A stretch of DNA of 64,000 nt, taken from the NCBI RefSeq assembly GCF_003967075.1, contig NZ_AP018666.1, forward strand, positions 1 through 64,000, read 5' to 3'. The notes under the pieces are model-generated. The model saw only the letters and a program-made list of their open reading frames with translations, did no database searches and was not told where the DNA came from. Position numbers and translations under genes: made by a program. Numbering within the stretch: position 1 is the first letter of the stretch; every line of letters starts with the position of its first letter. The stretch is from Sphingobium amiense. Lineage in GTDB: Bacteria; Pseudomonadota; Alphaproteobacteria; Sphingomonadales; Sphingomonadaceae. Positions 9,532 to 16,693 of the stretch are shown here, piece after piece.

Positions 9532-9545
9532 GACTGTCAGGATAT
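9532..9545 (-). repeat. Right terminal inverted repeat of the three-recombinase element
   Basis: Read on the minus strand this is ATATCCTGACAGTC, matching the left end 2953-2966 at 11 of 14 bases. ArdC homology of the host gene resumes six bases later at GAGATC (9552). Confidence 0.65.
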
Positions 9546-9551
9546 GCGGCC

Positions 9552-9776
9552 GAGATCACCGCCGGGCTGGTCTGCGCCGAGCTTGGCCTCCCCAACGAGT
9601 TGCACGACAGCCACGCGAGCTATGTTGGCCACTGGCTCGGCATCCTCAAGGCCGACAAGACCGCCATCATCCACGCTGCGTCCAAGGCCGAACAGGCCTT
9701 CGCCTATCTGACGGCGTTCGGCGAGGCCGGGCAAGCGGGCAGCGCCCCGCCGCCCGCACTTGCCGCGGCTGCATGA
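9552..9776 (+). pseudogene. ardC: ArdC-like protein, 3' part of the split gene
   Basis: This carries the C-terminal 74 residues of the ArdC interrupted at 2952, beginning EITAGLVCAELGLPNE and ending in an Ala-rich tail. It is in frame with an ATG at 9486 that lies inside the mobile element, so a short fusion peptide could be made, but it would lack the zinc-binding motif. Together with 2242-2952 it rebuilds a normal-length ArdC. Confidence 0.88.
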
Positions 9777-9786
9777 GGCGGCCGCC

Positions 9787-10104
9787 ATGACCCCTGAAAC
9801 CAAGATCCTGGCCTGCCTGTCGACGGCCCATCTCTCAGCCGAGGTCGCGGCGGAACTGGACGCCATCCTCGCCTATCCGCCGCCGCTTGCGGCCCGCCTC
9901 AACCCCGCGCTGTGGCAGGCGCATATCCTCATGGACCGCTGGCTGGATTATGGCTGGTTCATCTGGGTCGCATCTCCTGCCCGCGCGCATATGCCCGGCT
10001 CGCTCAAGGCCTGCCTCGACCTCGCCGAAGCGTCCGGCGCCGCCTGGCTGCAGTTCGACCGCGACTGCGCACCGATCGCCGAACTGCCGGTCTACGACTG
10101 GTAA
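9787..10104 (+). CDS. Small conserved plasmid protein, DUF5983-like
   Basis: The protein has 105 residues, starting MTPETKILACLSTAHL and rich in aromatic residues (WLDYGWFIWVASP, WLQFDRDCAPI). It resembles the DUF5983 group found next to ardC in alphaproteobacterial plasmids, a name given from recollection of the family. No enzyme motif, signal peptide or membrane segment is visible. It begins 10 bases after the restored ardC gene on the same strand, so it was probably co-transcribed with it before the insertion. Function unknown. Confidence 0.7.
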   Translation: MTPETKILACLSTAHLSAEVAAELDAILAYPPPLAARLNPALWQAHILMDRWLDYGWFIWVASPARAHMPGSLKACLDLAEASGAAWLQFDRDCAPIAELPVYDW

Positions 10105-10130
10105 TCCCCTCTCATCCAAGGAGAACCCTC

Positions 10131-10742
10131 ATGGGTTGGCTCACCATGTCTCGCCATTCGATGGGGGGGCACGCAACCGCGAAAGCCTATCTCGACGACC
10201 AGTTCACCTATGAGCGCGACCATCCCAAGGGCGGCACGCGCGGCCTCAAGGTGCTCGCCTCGTCCTGCCCTGCAAACCGCGTCTATTATGCGGCCGCTCA
10301 GGTGACACGCGACGGCATTGGCGGCGAGGTCTTCGCCATCGTCTGCCTCGTCCTGTGGAACCCGCGCAGCGCGAGCGGCGAAAATTTTGGCTACAAGGAT
10401 ATGACGGAAAATATGGGCCCCTGCGAGGCTGCCTGTCCCGCCGCGATCCTCGATCTTCTGACACCGACCACAAACGAGCATGCGCTCGACTGGCGACGTC
10501 GCTGCCGCGAGGCGCTCGCCCGCCGTTCCCGAAAGATCGAGACCGGCGCTCGCATCAAGCTGCCCGCGCCGGTCCGGTTCTCCGACGGGCATGTGGGCGA
10601 AGAATTCATCGTTGACCGGATCGGCCGCCGGGTCATCCTGCGCGATCCCGAGACGCGCATGCCCTACCGGATTGGCCGCTTCATGGACCAGGCCTGGACG
10701 ATCGTCCCGGAGACCAAGGTCCACAAGACCCTCTTCGCCTGA
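10131..10742 (+). CDS. Conserved plasmid protein, DUF6927-like
   Basis: The 203-residue protein starts at ATG 10131 behind a good AAGGAGA site. The N-terminus (MGWLTMSRHSMGGHATAKAY) is characteristic of a family that accompanies ardC and DUF736 genes on sphingomonad plasmids (DUF6927, from memory). The middle contains two Cys (GPCEAACPAAIL) and the C-terminal part is beta-rich and basic. No catalytic motif is recognised. Same strand and close spacing to its neighbours suggest one backbone operon. Function unknown. Confidence 0.75.
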   Translation: MGWLTMSRHSMGGHATAKAYLDDQFTYERDHPKGGTRGLKVLASSCPANRVYYAAAQVTRDGIGGEVFAIVCLVLWNPRSASGENFGYKDMTENMGPCEAACPAAILDLLTPTTNEHALDWRRRCREALARRSRKIETGARIKLPAPVRFSDGHVGEEFIVDRIGRRVILRDPETRMPYRIGRFMDQAWTIVPETKVHKTLFA

Positions 10743-10786
10743 GCGCTCTTGCCTCCCGTCCCTCCTGCGAAGACAAGGATCTGATC

Positions 10787-10987
10787 ATGTTCCCTTTTCC
10801 CTTTCCCCGGTCCGCCAAGCGCGACCTCCTGTGCAGCCGACAGAATGCCGAGCGCGTCGCTGCACGTCTGTTCGCCGCCGGCGGCGGGCCGATCAGCGTC
10901 GTGCGCACCGGCGATCTTCTCCAGCCCTACCGCGTGGCCCTGGTCCCGGCCCGCTATGAGCAGGTCGAGACGGTCATGGTATCATGA
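10787..10987 (+). CDS. Small hypothetical protein
   Basis: This is a 66-residue basic protein (MFPFPFPRSAKRDLLC...) whose stop overlaps the start of the following nuclease gene by 4 bases (ATGA). That overlap supports it as a real, co-translated gene. It has no recognisable domain. The N-terminal FPFPFP stretch is unusual. Confidence 0.6.
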   Translation: MFPFPFPRSAKRDLLCSRQNAERVAARLFAAGGGPISVVRTGDLLQPYRVALVPARYEQVETVMVS

Positions 10988-11499
10988 TGGGTCGCAAGGT
11001 CATGCTCTCAAGCGTCTTTGCAGCCCTGCTTATGGGCTCCAGCCTGTCGGACGCCCAGAGCTTCCATGCGCGCGGCCGCGCGCTCGACGGCGATACAGTC
11101 GCTGTTGATATCCGCCTGCTCGGGATCGATGCCTTCGAGACAAGGCAGATGTGCGAGCGCCGGAACGGCTGCTGGTCGTGCGGCAAGGCCGCGCAGGATC
11201 TCGCAGCACGGGCTCTGCGCGACGCCGAGGCGGTCATCACGTTGACGCCCTCATCAACCTATGGCCGTCCGGTCGCCACCGTGACCGTTCGCGGCGCTGA
11301 CCTCGGCGAGACGCTGCTCCGCGCCGGGCTTGCAATCCCGCAATCGCAGTATCTTCGCCGCGATCCCGCGCGCCGCGCGCGCTATGAGGCGGCCTTCGCC
11401 GAGGCCCAAGGCCGCAAGGCAGGGGCCTTTGCCGGCACCTGGCTGCCCCCCGCACGATGGCGCAAGGGCGAACGCCTCGCCTGCGAGCGCCGACAATAA
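10984..11499 (+). CDS. Thermonuclease (SNase)-like secreted nuclease
   Basis: The 171-residue protein begins with a probable signal peptide (residues 1-24, cleaved after SDA). The staphylococcal-nuclease fold follows, with its usual landmarks in order: DGDTVAVDIRLLGIDAFET (calcium-site Asp and first catalytic Arg/Glu region) and STYGRPVATV (second catalytic Arg). Four Cys between the two blocks (CERRNGCWSCGK) are a common feature of plasmid and rhizobial members. Family function is calcium-dependent, non-specific cleavage of DNA or RNA, here probably in the periplasm. It is translationally coupled to the small gene upstream. Confidence 0.85.
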   Translation: MMGRKVMLSSVFAALLMGSSLSDAQSFHARGRALDGDTVAVDIRLLGIDAFETRQMCERRNGCWSCGKAAQDLAARALRDAEAVITLTPSSTYGRPVATVTVRGADLGETLLRAGLAIPQSQYLRRDPARRARYEAAFAEAQGRKAGAFAGTWLPPARWRKGERLACERRQ

Positions 11500-11615
11500 T
11501 CCCTTTTCCGCAAGACCTCGGCGCTTGAAGCGCGCGGCACACCCCGCAGGCACCTGGGCGCGCCGAGGCTGGCGGCGGGCTTTGCCGATGAGGCTGGTCT
11601 CCAAGGACATGTCGC

Positions 11616-12644
11616 ATGGTTACGTCCTCATCCCAATCGCGCGCGATCACGCTGATGGTCGGGCTGCCGCATCTTCGCTCCGGCCCGCTGCTCGCCCGCG
11701 CGCGCAGCCTTGCGCTGCCGGTCCTCGTCTCCGCCAACGCCTTCTCCCGCTGGGTGGACGCAGCGCAGGGACGTGAATGGGCCGGCTGGAAACTCCAGGG
11801 CCTGAAGAATGCGACCCGTCTCCACAGTCTTTGCCTGGACAGTGCCGGGTTCAGCGCCATGGCTCGCTATGGCGGCTTTCCCTGGACCATCGACGACTAT
11901 GTCGCGCTCGCATCTGCCTTTCCCTTTCGCTGGTGGGCGAGCCTCGACTATTGCGTGGAGCAGGAGGTTGCCCGAGACCGCGAGGAGGTTCTCGACCGGA
12001 TCGCGCGCACCGTCCGGGCCAATATCGAATGTCATGCGCGCGCTGTCGATCGGAATATCGCCAGCACGTTCCTGCCGGTCATCCAGGGCCGCCTGCCGCA
12101 AGATTACGAACGCTGCGCCACTGCGCTCGCAGGCCTTGTCGAGCGTCATACCCTCATCGGTGTCGGATCGATGTGCCGAAGACCCATCCATGGCGACGCC
12201 GGTCTCATCGCGGTGGTGGATCATCTCGACCGCGTCCTGCCGCCAGCGGTGCGGTTGCATCTCTTCGGCGTGAAGGGCGCGGCCATTCCCTTCCTCAAAC
12301 CCTTCGCGCGCCGCGTCGCCTCGATCGACAGCCAGGCCTATGGCATCGCAGCGCGCAGCAAGGCGCGGGCGCATGGTTGTCGAAAGTCCGATGACCTCGT
12401 CGCCGACGAGATGGAGCGGTGGGTCGAGCAGCAGCGGGCGCGGCTACGCCAGCCTGCCCGCGCCCTGCCGATCGCGGCGCCAGCGATAGCGCCGCCGCTG
12501 CGGTTCGATCCTTGGGAAGAGGCGATCGCCCAAGCGCGGGAGGATCTGCGCGCGCTCATCGAAAGCGGCGACCTCGATCATGATGCGCCTGTGACCGGAT
12601 GGGTCGAGCAATGGGCCGCAGACCTGATGCACGTTGAGGCTTGA
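11616..12644 (+). CDS. Queuine tRNA-ribosyltransferase (TGT)-like / DpdA-like protein
   Basis: The 342-residue protein has a TIM-barrel pattern resembling tRNA-guanine transglycosylase and its DNA-acting relative DpdA: DSAGFSAM (about 72-79), WASLDYC (about 109-115), LPVIQGRLPQDY, IGVGSMCRR and LHLFGVKG. These occupy the places of the TGT nucleophile Asp, substrate Asp and phosphate-binding strands. A basic, Pro/Ala-rich C-terminal part (270-342) is extra. The known family exchanges guanine for a 7-deazaguanine base. None of the dpdB-K genes or preQ0 genes are nearby, so whether it acts on DNA or RNA is open. ATG 11616 was chosen; an out-of-frame ATG lies at 11609. Confidence 0.65.
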   Translation: MVTSSSQSRAITLMVGLPHLRSGPLLARARSLALPVLVSANAFSRWVDAAQGREWAGWKLQGLKNATRLHSLCLDSAGFSAMARYGGFPWTIDDYVALASAFPFRWWASLDYCVEQEVARDREEVLDRIARTVRANIECHARAVDRNIASTFLPVIQGRLPQDYERCATALAGLVERHTLIGVGSMCRRPIHGDAGLIAVVDHLDRVLPPAVRLHLFGVKGAAIPFLKPFARRVASIDSQAYGIAARSKARAHGCRKSDDLVADEMERWVEQQRARLRQPARALPIAAPAIAPPLRFDPWEEAIAQAREDLRALIESGDLDHDAPVTGWVEQWAADLMHVEA

Positions 12645-12689
12645 TGGCGATCACCAAGCACGGCGCCGGACGCGGCACAGCCCTGCAGC

Positions 12690-13178
12690 TCAGGATTTGA
12701 CGACCGGCTCCGCCCACCAGGACGCACCTTGGACAAAATCGGCACGACTCTCGACGAGGGGGCCATCGGGCTCCGCCGCGACATAGGGGTTGGTCAGCGG
12801 GAGGATCGTTCGCTTTTCACGGTGGATCTGGCCGGCGACCCGGCCGCGCCGCTCGAGCAGATCCTCCAACCAGGCGAGGTCGTCGAGCATCTCGACCACG
12901 CCGCGACCAGCCAGGCAGAAATAGATCGTCCGCTGAAAGTCGTCGGCCTGCGGATTGGACAGGAGGCTTGCGAGCTTCCGTTTGCCTTGCGCCAGCCCCT
13001 CGTGGATCCACTGGGCCGCCTCGCGGATCTCGCGCACGGCATAATAGGCATCGAGCGCATCCATGCCGATGGCCGCATTGGCGATCATCCGGCGCGTCGG
13101 CCGATTGTCGGGATCAAGCGCGGCATCCCGTAGCGTGATATCGAGATCGAACCGGTCGAGAAAATTGGACATGCTCAT
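12690..13178 (-). CDS. Hypothetical protein
   Basis: The protein has 162 residues starting MSMSNFLDRFDLDITL. ATG 13178 is chosen because AAGGGAG lies ten bases upstream; a GTG 39 bases earlier is less likely. It is mostly helical with a central acidic region (EMLDDLAWLEDLLERRGR) and a Trp-rich tail. No known domain is recognised. It converges on the TGT-like gene (46 bases between stops) and lies 72 bases downstream of another minus-strand unknown, with which it may form an operon. Confidence 0.65.
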   Translation of the reverse strand: MSMSNFLDRFDLDITLRDAALDPDNRPTRRMIANAAIGMDALDAYYAVREIREAAQWIHEGLAQGKRKLASLLSNPQADDFQRTIYFCLAGRGVVEMLDDLAWLEDLLERRGRVAGQIHREKRTILPLTNPYVAAEPDGPLVESRADFVQGASWWAEPVVKS

Positions 13179-13250
13179 GGCGGAAACTCCCTTCGCGTGG
13201 GAACGTACCGTGAACATCTGGCGTGGTCAACTGGTCGGCATCGACCTGGA

Positions 13251-13946
13251 TCAGGCCTTGTCGGCCGCGTTGGCGAGTTCGCGATGAACGGCCCTGGCGA
13301 GATTGAGGTCGTAGCTGAGCGCGCTGCTGACCGGGAGGCTACGCACGCCCAGGGTCTGGAGCGTATAGTTGAGGTCGGGCGTCACCGCCGCGCCCGCCGC
13401 TTCGATCGGCAGGTCCCAAGGCCGAAGCGGCGAGACCGGCCATCGCACGCCCTCGGCCTCGCGCATTAGTGTATCGCCATGCAGGCAGAAGGCGGACGGA
13501 TCGCAGCGATAGTCCATGTCGATCCGGGCCGCGATCGTGTTGTCGCCCGCGTGGCGCGCGACGAAGGCCCGGTGACGCCCCTCGATGACCTGATAGAGAG
13601 CGGGAAGTCCAGCCATCGTCAGGCGTTGCACCTTCACGGGCAGGCTGTTCTGCGCGTCCCGGCGGTCGCGTACGGCTCCGACCAGCCGGTCGAACCGGAC
13701 CGGCTGGGCTAGCACGTAGCGCAGTTCGATTGCGGCCGCCTCGGGCGGCGCGACAATGCCACGGGAAAAGGCGGTGGCGCAGACGGCCCGCGCGAAAAGA
13801 TCGACCTGAAACGGTCCTATGACGCTGAAGATACCGGTCGCATCCGGCCCGGCCATCTCGTTCGCGCGCTCACCAAGCTCAGGATGTCCAGGGATGCGCA
13901 GGTCCGACACGCCGCCACGCAGGCATTCCATCATGTCGATGCCCAT
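13251..13946 (-). CDS. Hypothetical protein
   Basis: This 231-residue protein is not recognised. ATG 13946 follows GGAGAGGA at good spacing. The central region (LPALYQVIEGRHRAFVARHAGDNTIAARIDMDY) vaguely resembles a ParB-type or sulfiredoxin-like strand-helix pattern, but no G-x-R-R motif is clear. It is upstream of the 12690-13178 gene on the same strand and divergent from the gene at 14141. Confidence 0.65.
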   Translation of the reverse strand: MGIDMMECLRGGVSDLRIPGHPELGERANEMAGPDATGIFSVIGPFQVDLFARAVCATAFSRGIVAPPEAAAIELRYVLAQPVRFDRLVGAVRDRRDAQNSLPVKVQRLTMAGLPALYQVIEGRHRAFVARHAGDNTIAARIDMDYRCDPSAFCLHGDTLMREAEGVRWPVSPLRPWDLPIEAAGAAVTPDLNYTLQTLGVRSLPVSSALSYDLNLARAVHRELANAADKA

Positions 13947-14140
13947 CGCCTGAGTCCTCTCCATTTCGGAGGAATTTTATACCTTGCCGAGGCGTCTGAC
14001 TATCCGGCGGTTCTTTCCCGTGGCCGCATCGGAAAGGTCCGCAGTCTGCAAGGACCTCCCAGCGCCAGGCGCCGGAAAAAGGGGAGGGGGGCCGAGAGGA
14101 CGAGCGACGTGGATCGCTTGGCCCCTCGGAGACTTTCCCC

Positions 14141-14785
14141 ATGAGCTACGATGTTGCGTTTCGCCACCAGCAGGCCCTCGACCCGAGCGCGCTCTCGAGT
14201 GTCACCACCACATTGCACGCGATCGGCGCCGCGATCACCGACTGCCGCAACGCTGGCAAGGACGCCGAGATCGACCCTGCGGTCATCCTCCTTATCCGTC
14301 ACCTGTCGCAAGTGTGCGAAGCCCGGCCGCCCAGCACCCTGCTGCGCCGCGAATGCCTGGACGCGATCGCTGAGATCCGGCGGCATCCTGTGCTCAAGAC
14401 GCTCGCCTATCGCGGCGTTGCCTATGACGAGCCCGCCAAGCGCCTCTTCCACAGCGAGGGACGGATCGCGATGCGGCGGCTCGCCGAGGCCCTGGATCTG
14501 GCCGAGGGCAGCTTCGATGTCCGGTCCAACAAGGGCGGCGTTGCCGTCTCCGGCGAAATCACGCTCCACGGCGAGGACATCTGGGTCCAGCTCAGCCTGG
14601 GCCTCATGGGACCGGACCGCGAGATCCTCTACCGGCGCGTCCACGGCCGAAAGGACCATATCGGCGAGCGCAACCATTATGCCTCGATCCGCGACCTCAT
14701 GGCGCCCGATCGCTTCGCCCGGAAGATCTGCCGGGATCTCAATCTGGCACCCGCCACCCGATCGGACGGCCGGCTGTTCGCCTGA
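14141..14785 (+). CDS. Hypothetical protein
   Basis: The 214-residue protein begins MSYDVAFRHQQALDPSAL. The first half is helical (TTLHAIGAAITDCRN; AVILLIRHLSQVCEAR). The second half is a beta-rich segment (GSFDVRSNKGGVAVSGEITL) followed by GRKDHIGERNHYASIRDL. Family unknown. It is followed by a small convergent gene on the other strand after 3 bases. Confidence 0.65.
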   Translation: MSYDVAFRHQQALDPSALSSVTTTLHAIGAAITDCRNAGKDAEIDPAVILLIRHLSQVCEARPPSTLLRRECLDAIAEIRRHPVLKTLAYRGVAYDEPAKRLFHSEGRIAMRRLAEALDLAEGSFDVRSNKGGVAVSGEITLHGEDIWVQLSLGLMGPDREILYRRVHGRKDHIGERNHYASIRDLMAPDRFARKICRDLNLAPATRSDGRLFA

Positions 14786-14788
14786 CCC

Positions 14789-14968
14789 TCAGGCCGGCGG
14801 CGGCTCGACATGGCCCAGCCACCGGGCCAGCAAGCGCGCCATGGTGGCGCGATAGTCAGCGGGACTGTCGGGTTCGGCCGTCGCTTTCCATCCGCATTGG
14901 CACTGAACGGTGCGCACCGCGTCATGGGGCGGCGCTGCGTAGACGATCATATGCGCCCTGAGCGGCAT
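14789..14968 (-). CDS. Small Cys-containing protein
   Basis: A 59-residue open frame with a convincing N-terminus (MPLRAHMIVYAAPPHD) and a CQCGW motif typical of tiny plasmid-encoded proteins. A GGGG-rich ribosome site precedes ATG 14968. It fills almost the whole gap between the genes at 14141 and 15073, which supports it as a real gene. Function unknown; the two Cys could bind metal. Confidence 0.5.
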   Translation of the reverse strand: MPLRAHMIVYAAPPHDAVRTVQCQCGWKATAEPDSPADYRATMARLLARWLGHVEPPPA

Positions 14969-15072
14969 CTTTCGTTTCCCCCCGCGGCGCGATGCTGCGC
15001 GCGCGCGGGGCGGCTGTCCACATTTTTGTCCGTAGCGCCCGCCTGCGGGCAGACTCCCTGAAAGGAGACCTC

Positions 15073-15438
15073 ATGCACCGCTTGCCTAATGACGCGGCAC
15101 CTTGCCGCGTGCCCGACAGGATCGCCCTCGATCCGCAGGCGCCCATCATCCTCGCCTATGGCATCGGGGTCGATTCCACCGCGCTTCTCATCGAGCTTCA
15201 CGCGCGCGGCGAAACGCCCGATCTCGTCCTCACCGCTGACCCTGGGGCCGAAAAGCCCGATACCTATGAATATCAGGCGATGATGGCCGCCTGGATGGCG
15301 GCCCGGGGCATTCCCTATGAAGTGGTTGCTTACCGGCCCAAGCGCTTCAAGCACTATCCGCCCTATGCGACGATCCTCACCAACCTGCTGGCGAACGCGA
15401 CGCTGCCGAGCATTAGCCTGGGCCGTCACAGCTGCTCG
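15073..15438 (+). pseudogene. PAPS-reductase-like protein, 5' part of a split gene
   Basis: ATG 15073 follows a strong AAAGGAGA. The protein carries a PP-loop-like motif (AYGIGVDSTALL, about residues 33-44) and the following ADPGAEKPDTYEY, as in phosphoadenosine phosphosulfate reductase-family proteins. Coding ends at CSS-type residues on TGCTCG (15433-15438), where a 9.35-kb element begins. The other half is at 24796-25392. Joining them with one copy of TGCTCG gives an open frame of 320 residues. Plasmid PAPS-reductase-like proteins of this type are usually not sulfate assimilation enzymes; the role is unknown. Confidence 0.88.
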
Positions 15439-15446
15439 TTAGGTCT
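15433..15446 (+). repeat. Left junction: direct repeat TGCTCG plus terminal repeat TTAGGTCT
   Basis: TGCTCG at 15433-15438 recurs exactly at 24790-24795, directly outside the element. TTAGGTCT at 15439-15446 is inverted exactly at 24782-24789. This marks the recombination core and element end. Confidence 0.85.
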
Positions 15447-15477
15447 ACCCATTGAAACTGTCTCCTTTGCGCGCGAT

Positions 15478-15564
15478 GAGGGACGGGCCGACTGCCGCGC
15501 TAACCCAAAGAGCTGGCGGTGGTCGGCCCGTCCCTCGCGTCGCGCAGCGACGCTTAAGCGTCGC
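15478..15564 (+). repeat. Two strong palindromes just inside the left end
   Basis: GAGGGACGGGCCGAC (15478-15492) and GTCGGCCCGTCCCTC (15522-15536) are 15-bp perfect inverted repeats with a 29-base spacer. They are followed by an 18-bp perfect palindrome, GCGACGCTTAAGCGTCGC, at 15547-15564. They lie within 130 bases of the element terminus and upstream of the TIR genes. Recombinase accessory sites, a transcription stop protecting the cargo, or an operator are all possible. Confidence 0.7.
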
Positions 15565-15680
15565 ATGAGGCGCCGCACAAAAATGCCGCGCTTGTTATTC
15601 AAGCCATTCGTTTCCGAATCGATTTCTCTAGCGGAACGATGGCCGCCTCTGTAGAAGGTCGGAGAACAAAAGGGGGCCTT

Positions 15681-16178
15681 ATGGCGCGGCGCGTTTTCTT
15701 CAGTTTTCACTTCGCGAACGATTTTTGGCGTACTCAGCAGGTGCGTAACATCGGAGCCCTCGAAGGGCAGACTCTTTGCACTGCGAATGCTTGGGAGGAG
15801 GTCAAGCGGAAGGGCAAAGCCTCCATCGAAAAATGGATCGATGACAACATGTACGGCAAGAGTTGCGTGGTGGTGCTCGTCGGTTCGGAAACAGCGAACC
15901 GGCCATGGGTGATCCGCGAGATCGTCAAAGGTTGGGACGCAGGCAAAGGCGTGGTGGGTATCCGGATAAACAAACTTCTTGGTCACGATGGGAACTCGTG
16001 CGTGGCAGGCAGCAATCCATTTGATGAAATAGGCTACGCCAATACAGGGAAGAAGCTTTCGTCCATAGTGAAGCTCGTCTCTCCTTCCGGAGCAGATAGC
16101 AAAGCCGCCTATGACTCGATTAAGAATGGGATCGAGACTTGGATTGAAGAGGCCATTGCGATCCGAGCAAATAACTGA
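15681..16178 (+). CDS. TIR-like (MTH538/ThsB-type) domain protein
   Basis: The 165-residue protein is almost entirely one TIR-like domain of the MTH538/ThsB class: RVFFSFHFANDFWRTQQVRN at residues 4-23, WIDDNMYGKSCVVVLVGSET in the middle and GKGVVGIRIN. ThsB-class proteins are the sensor/signal-making part of Thoeris, but the same domain also occurs in other defence settings. ATG 15681 is preceded by GGGGG-rich sequence. No ThsA-like partner is visible; the neighbour is a second TIR gene 49 bases downstream. Base composition is clearly lower in GC than the surroundings, which suggests separate origin as cargo. Confidence 0.85.
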   Translation: MARRVFFSFHFANDFWRTQQVRNIGALEGQTLCTANAWEEVKRKGKASIEKWIDDNMYGKSCVVVLVGSETANRPWVIREIVKGWDAGKGVVGIRINKLLGHDGNSCVAGSNPFDEIGYANTGKKLSSIVKLVSPSGADSKAAYDSIKNGIETWIEEAIAIRANN

Positions 16179-16227
16179 AGTGCAGAGAATCGGAGATTTT
16201 GCGCGGAATTAAGAGCGGGCGGCAAGA

Positions 16228-16581
16228 ATGATAGAATATATTACCAAATCCGAGCTTCGTAATTTCGCTGGCAAATTGAACATCAACGAGCAGGTAAACC
16301 TCAGGAAATCTGCTTCTTCTCGGGCGCTGTCGGGTGCTACATTTCTTTCGCACTCAAGCAAGGACGATGATCTCGTCGTTGGCGCCATTCGTGTATTAGA
16401 AGGGCACGGCGCCAAGGTTTATGTCGATGAAATCGACCCGGAAATGCCCCCATACACGACGGAGGAAACGGCAGGGCTGTTAAAGAGCCGTATTCGTCAG
16501 ACCAAGCGCTTTGTCCTTCTTGCAAGCAAGAACAGCAAGGACAGTCGTTGGGTGCCCTGGGAGTTGGGCGTCGCGGATGGG
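16228..16581 (+). pseudogene. TIR-domain protein, truncated by IS21 insertion
   Basis: This encodes about 118 residues. A leader (MIEYITKSELRNFAGKLN) precedes a canonical TIR start (ATFLSHSSKDDDLVVGAIRVL, about residues 37-57), the YVDE region and RFVLLASKNSKDSRWVPWEL with the conserved SRW and the WEL motif. The frame runs into the end of an IS21 element at 16582 and stops within two codons (TGT TGA). The last alpha helix and any C-terminal domain are lost. AT-rich like the first TIR gene, with which it probably formed a two-gene unit. Confidence 0.85.
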
Positions 16582-16693
16582 TGTTGATTTCCACTGAGAG
16601 TTGACCCGGGAGGGGCATAAGTTTCCACTGAGAAGTGACCCATGTTTTGACTTCCCTCTGGCTGATTGGTCGGAGGATTCAGGAGTGATCGAC

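Larger units (their letters stand above)
2953..9545 (+). mobile_element. Three-tyrosine-recombinase mobile element (GInt/Tn554-like) carrying ardC
   Basis: The element is 6.6 kb and sits inside the ardC gene at 2242. It contains three consecutive overlapping tyrosine-recombinase genes and a complete passenger ardC. Its ends are imperfect inverted repeats: TTATCTGGACAGTC at 2953-2966, and a sequence at 9532-9545 whose complement is ATATCCTGACAGTC (11 of 14 matches). The host sequence on each side is GTCGCC (left) and GCGGCC (right), both directly before GAGATC of the restored gene. Unequal 6-bp junctions of this kind are known for Tn554-type insertion, where no duplication is made. Gene order and sizes resemble the ginABC recombinases of GInt islands, but no ginD-like gene is present. 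Ends are by inspection, accurate to a few bases. Confidence 0.8.

Noticed and set aside
2953..9545. Classification as a classical RIT (recombinase-in-trio) element
   Set aside because: RIT recombinases as I know them are about 300-420 residues; the 463/595/741 sizes, Cys-rich C-termini and 6-bp core fit GInt/Tn554-type elements better. The naming remains an inference.
15681..16581. Calling the TIR pair a Thoeris system
   Set aside because: Only a ThsB-like protein is present; no ThsA-type (SLOG/SIR2/membrane) partner is found, and the second gene is another TIR protein.
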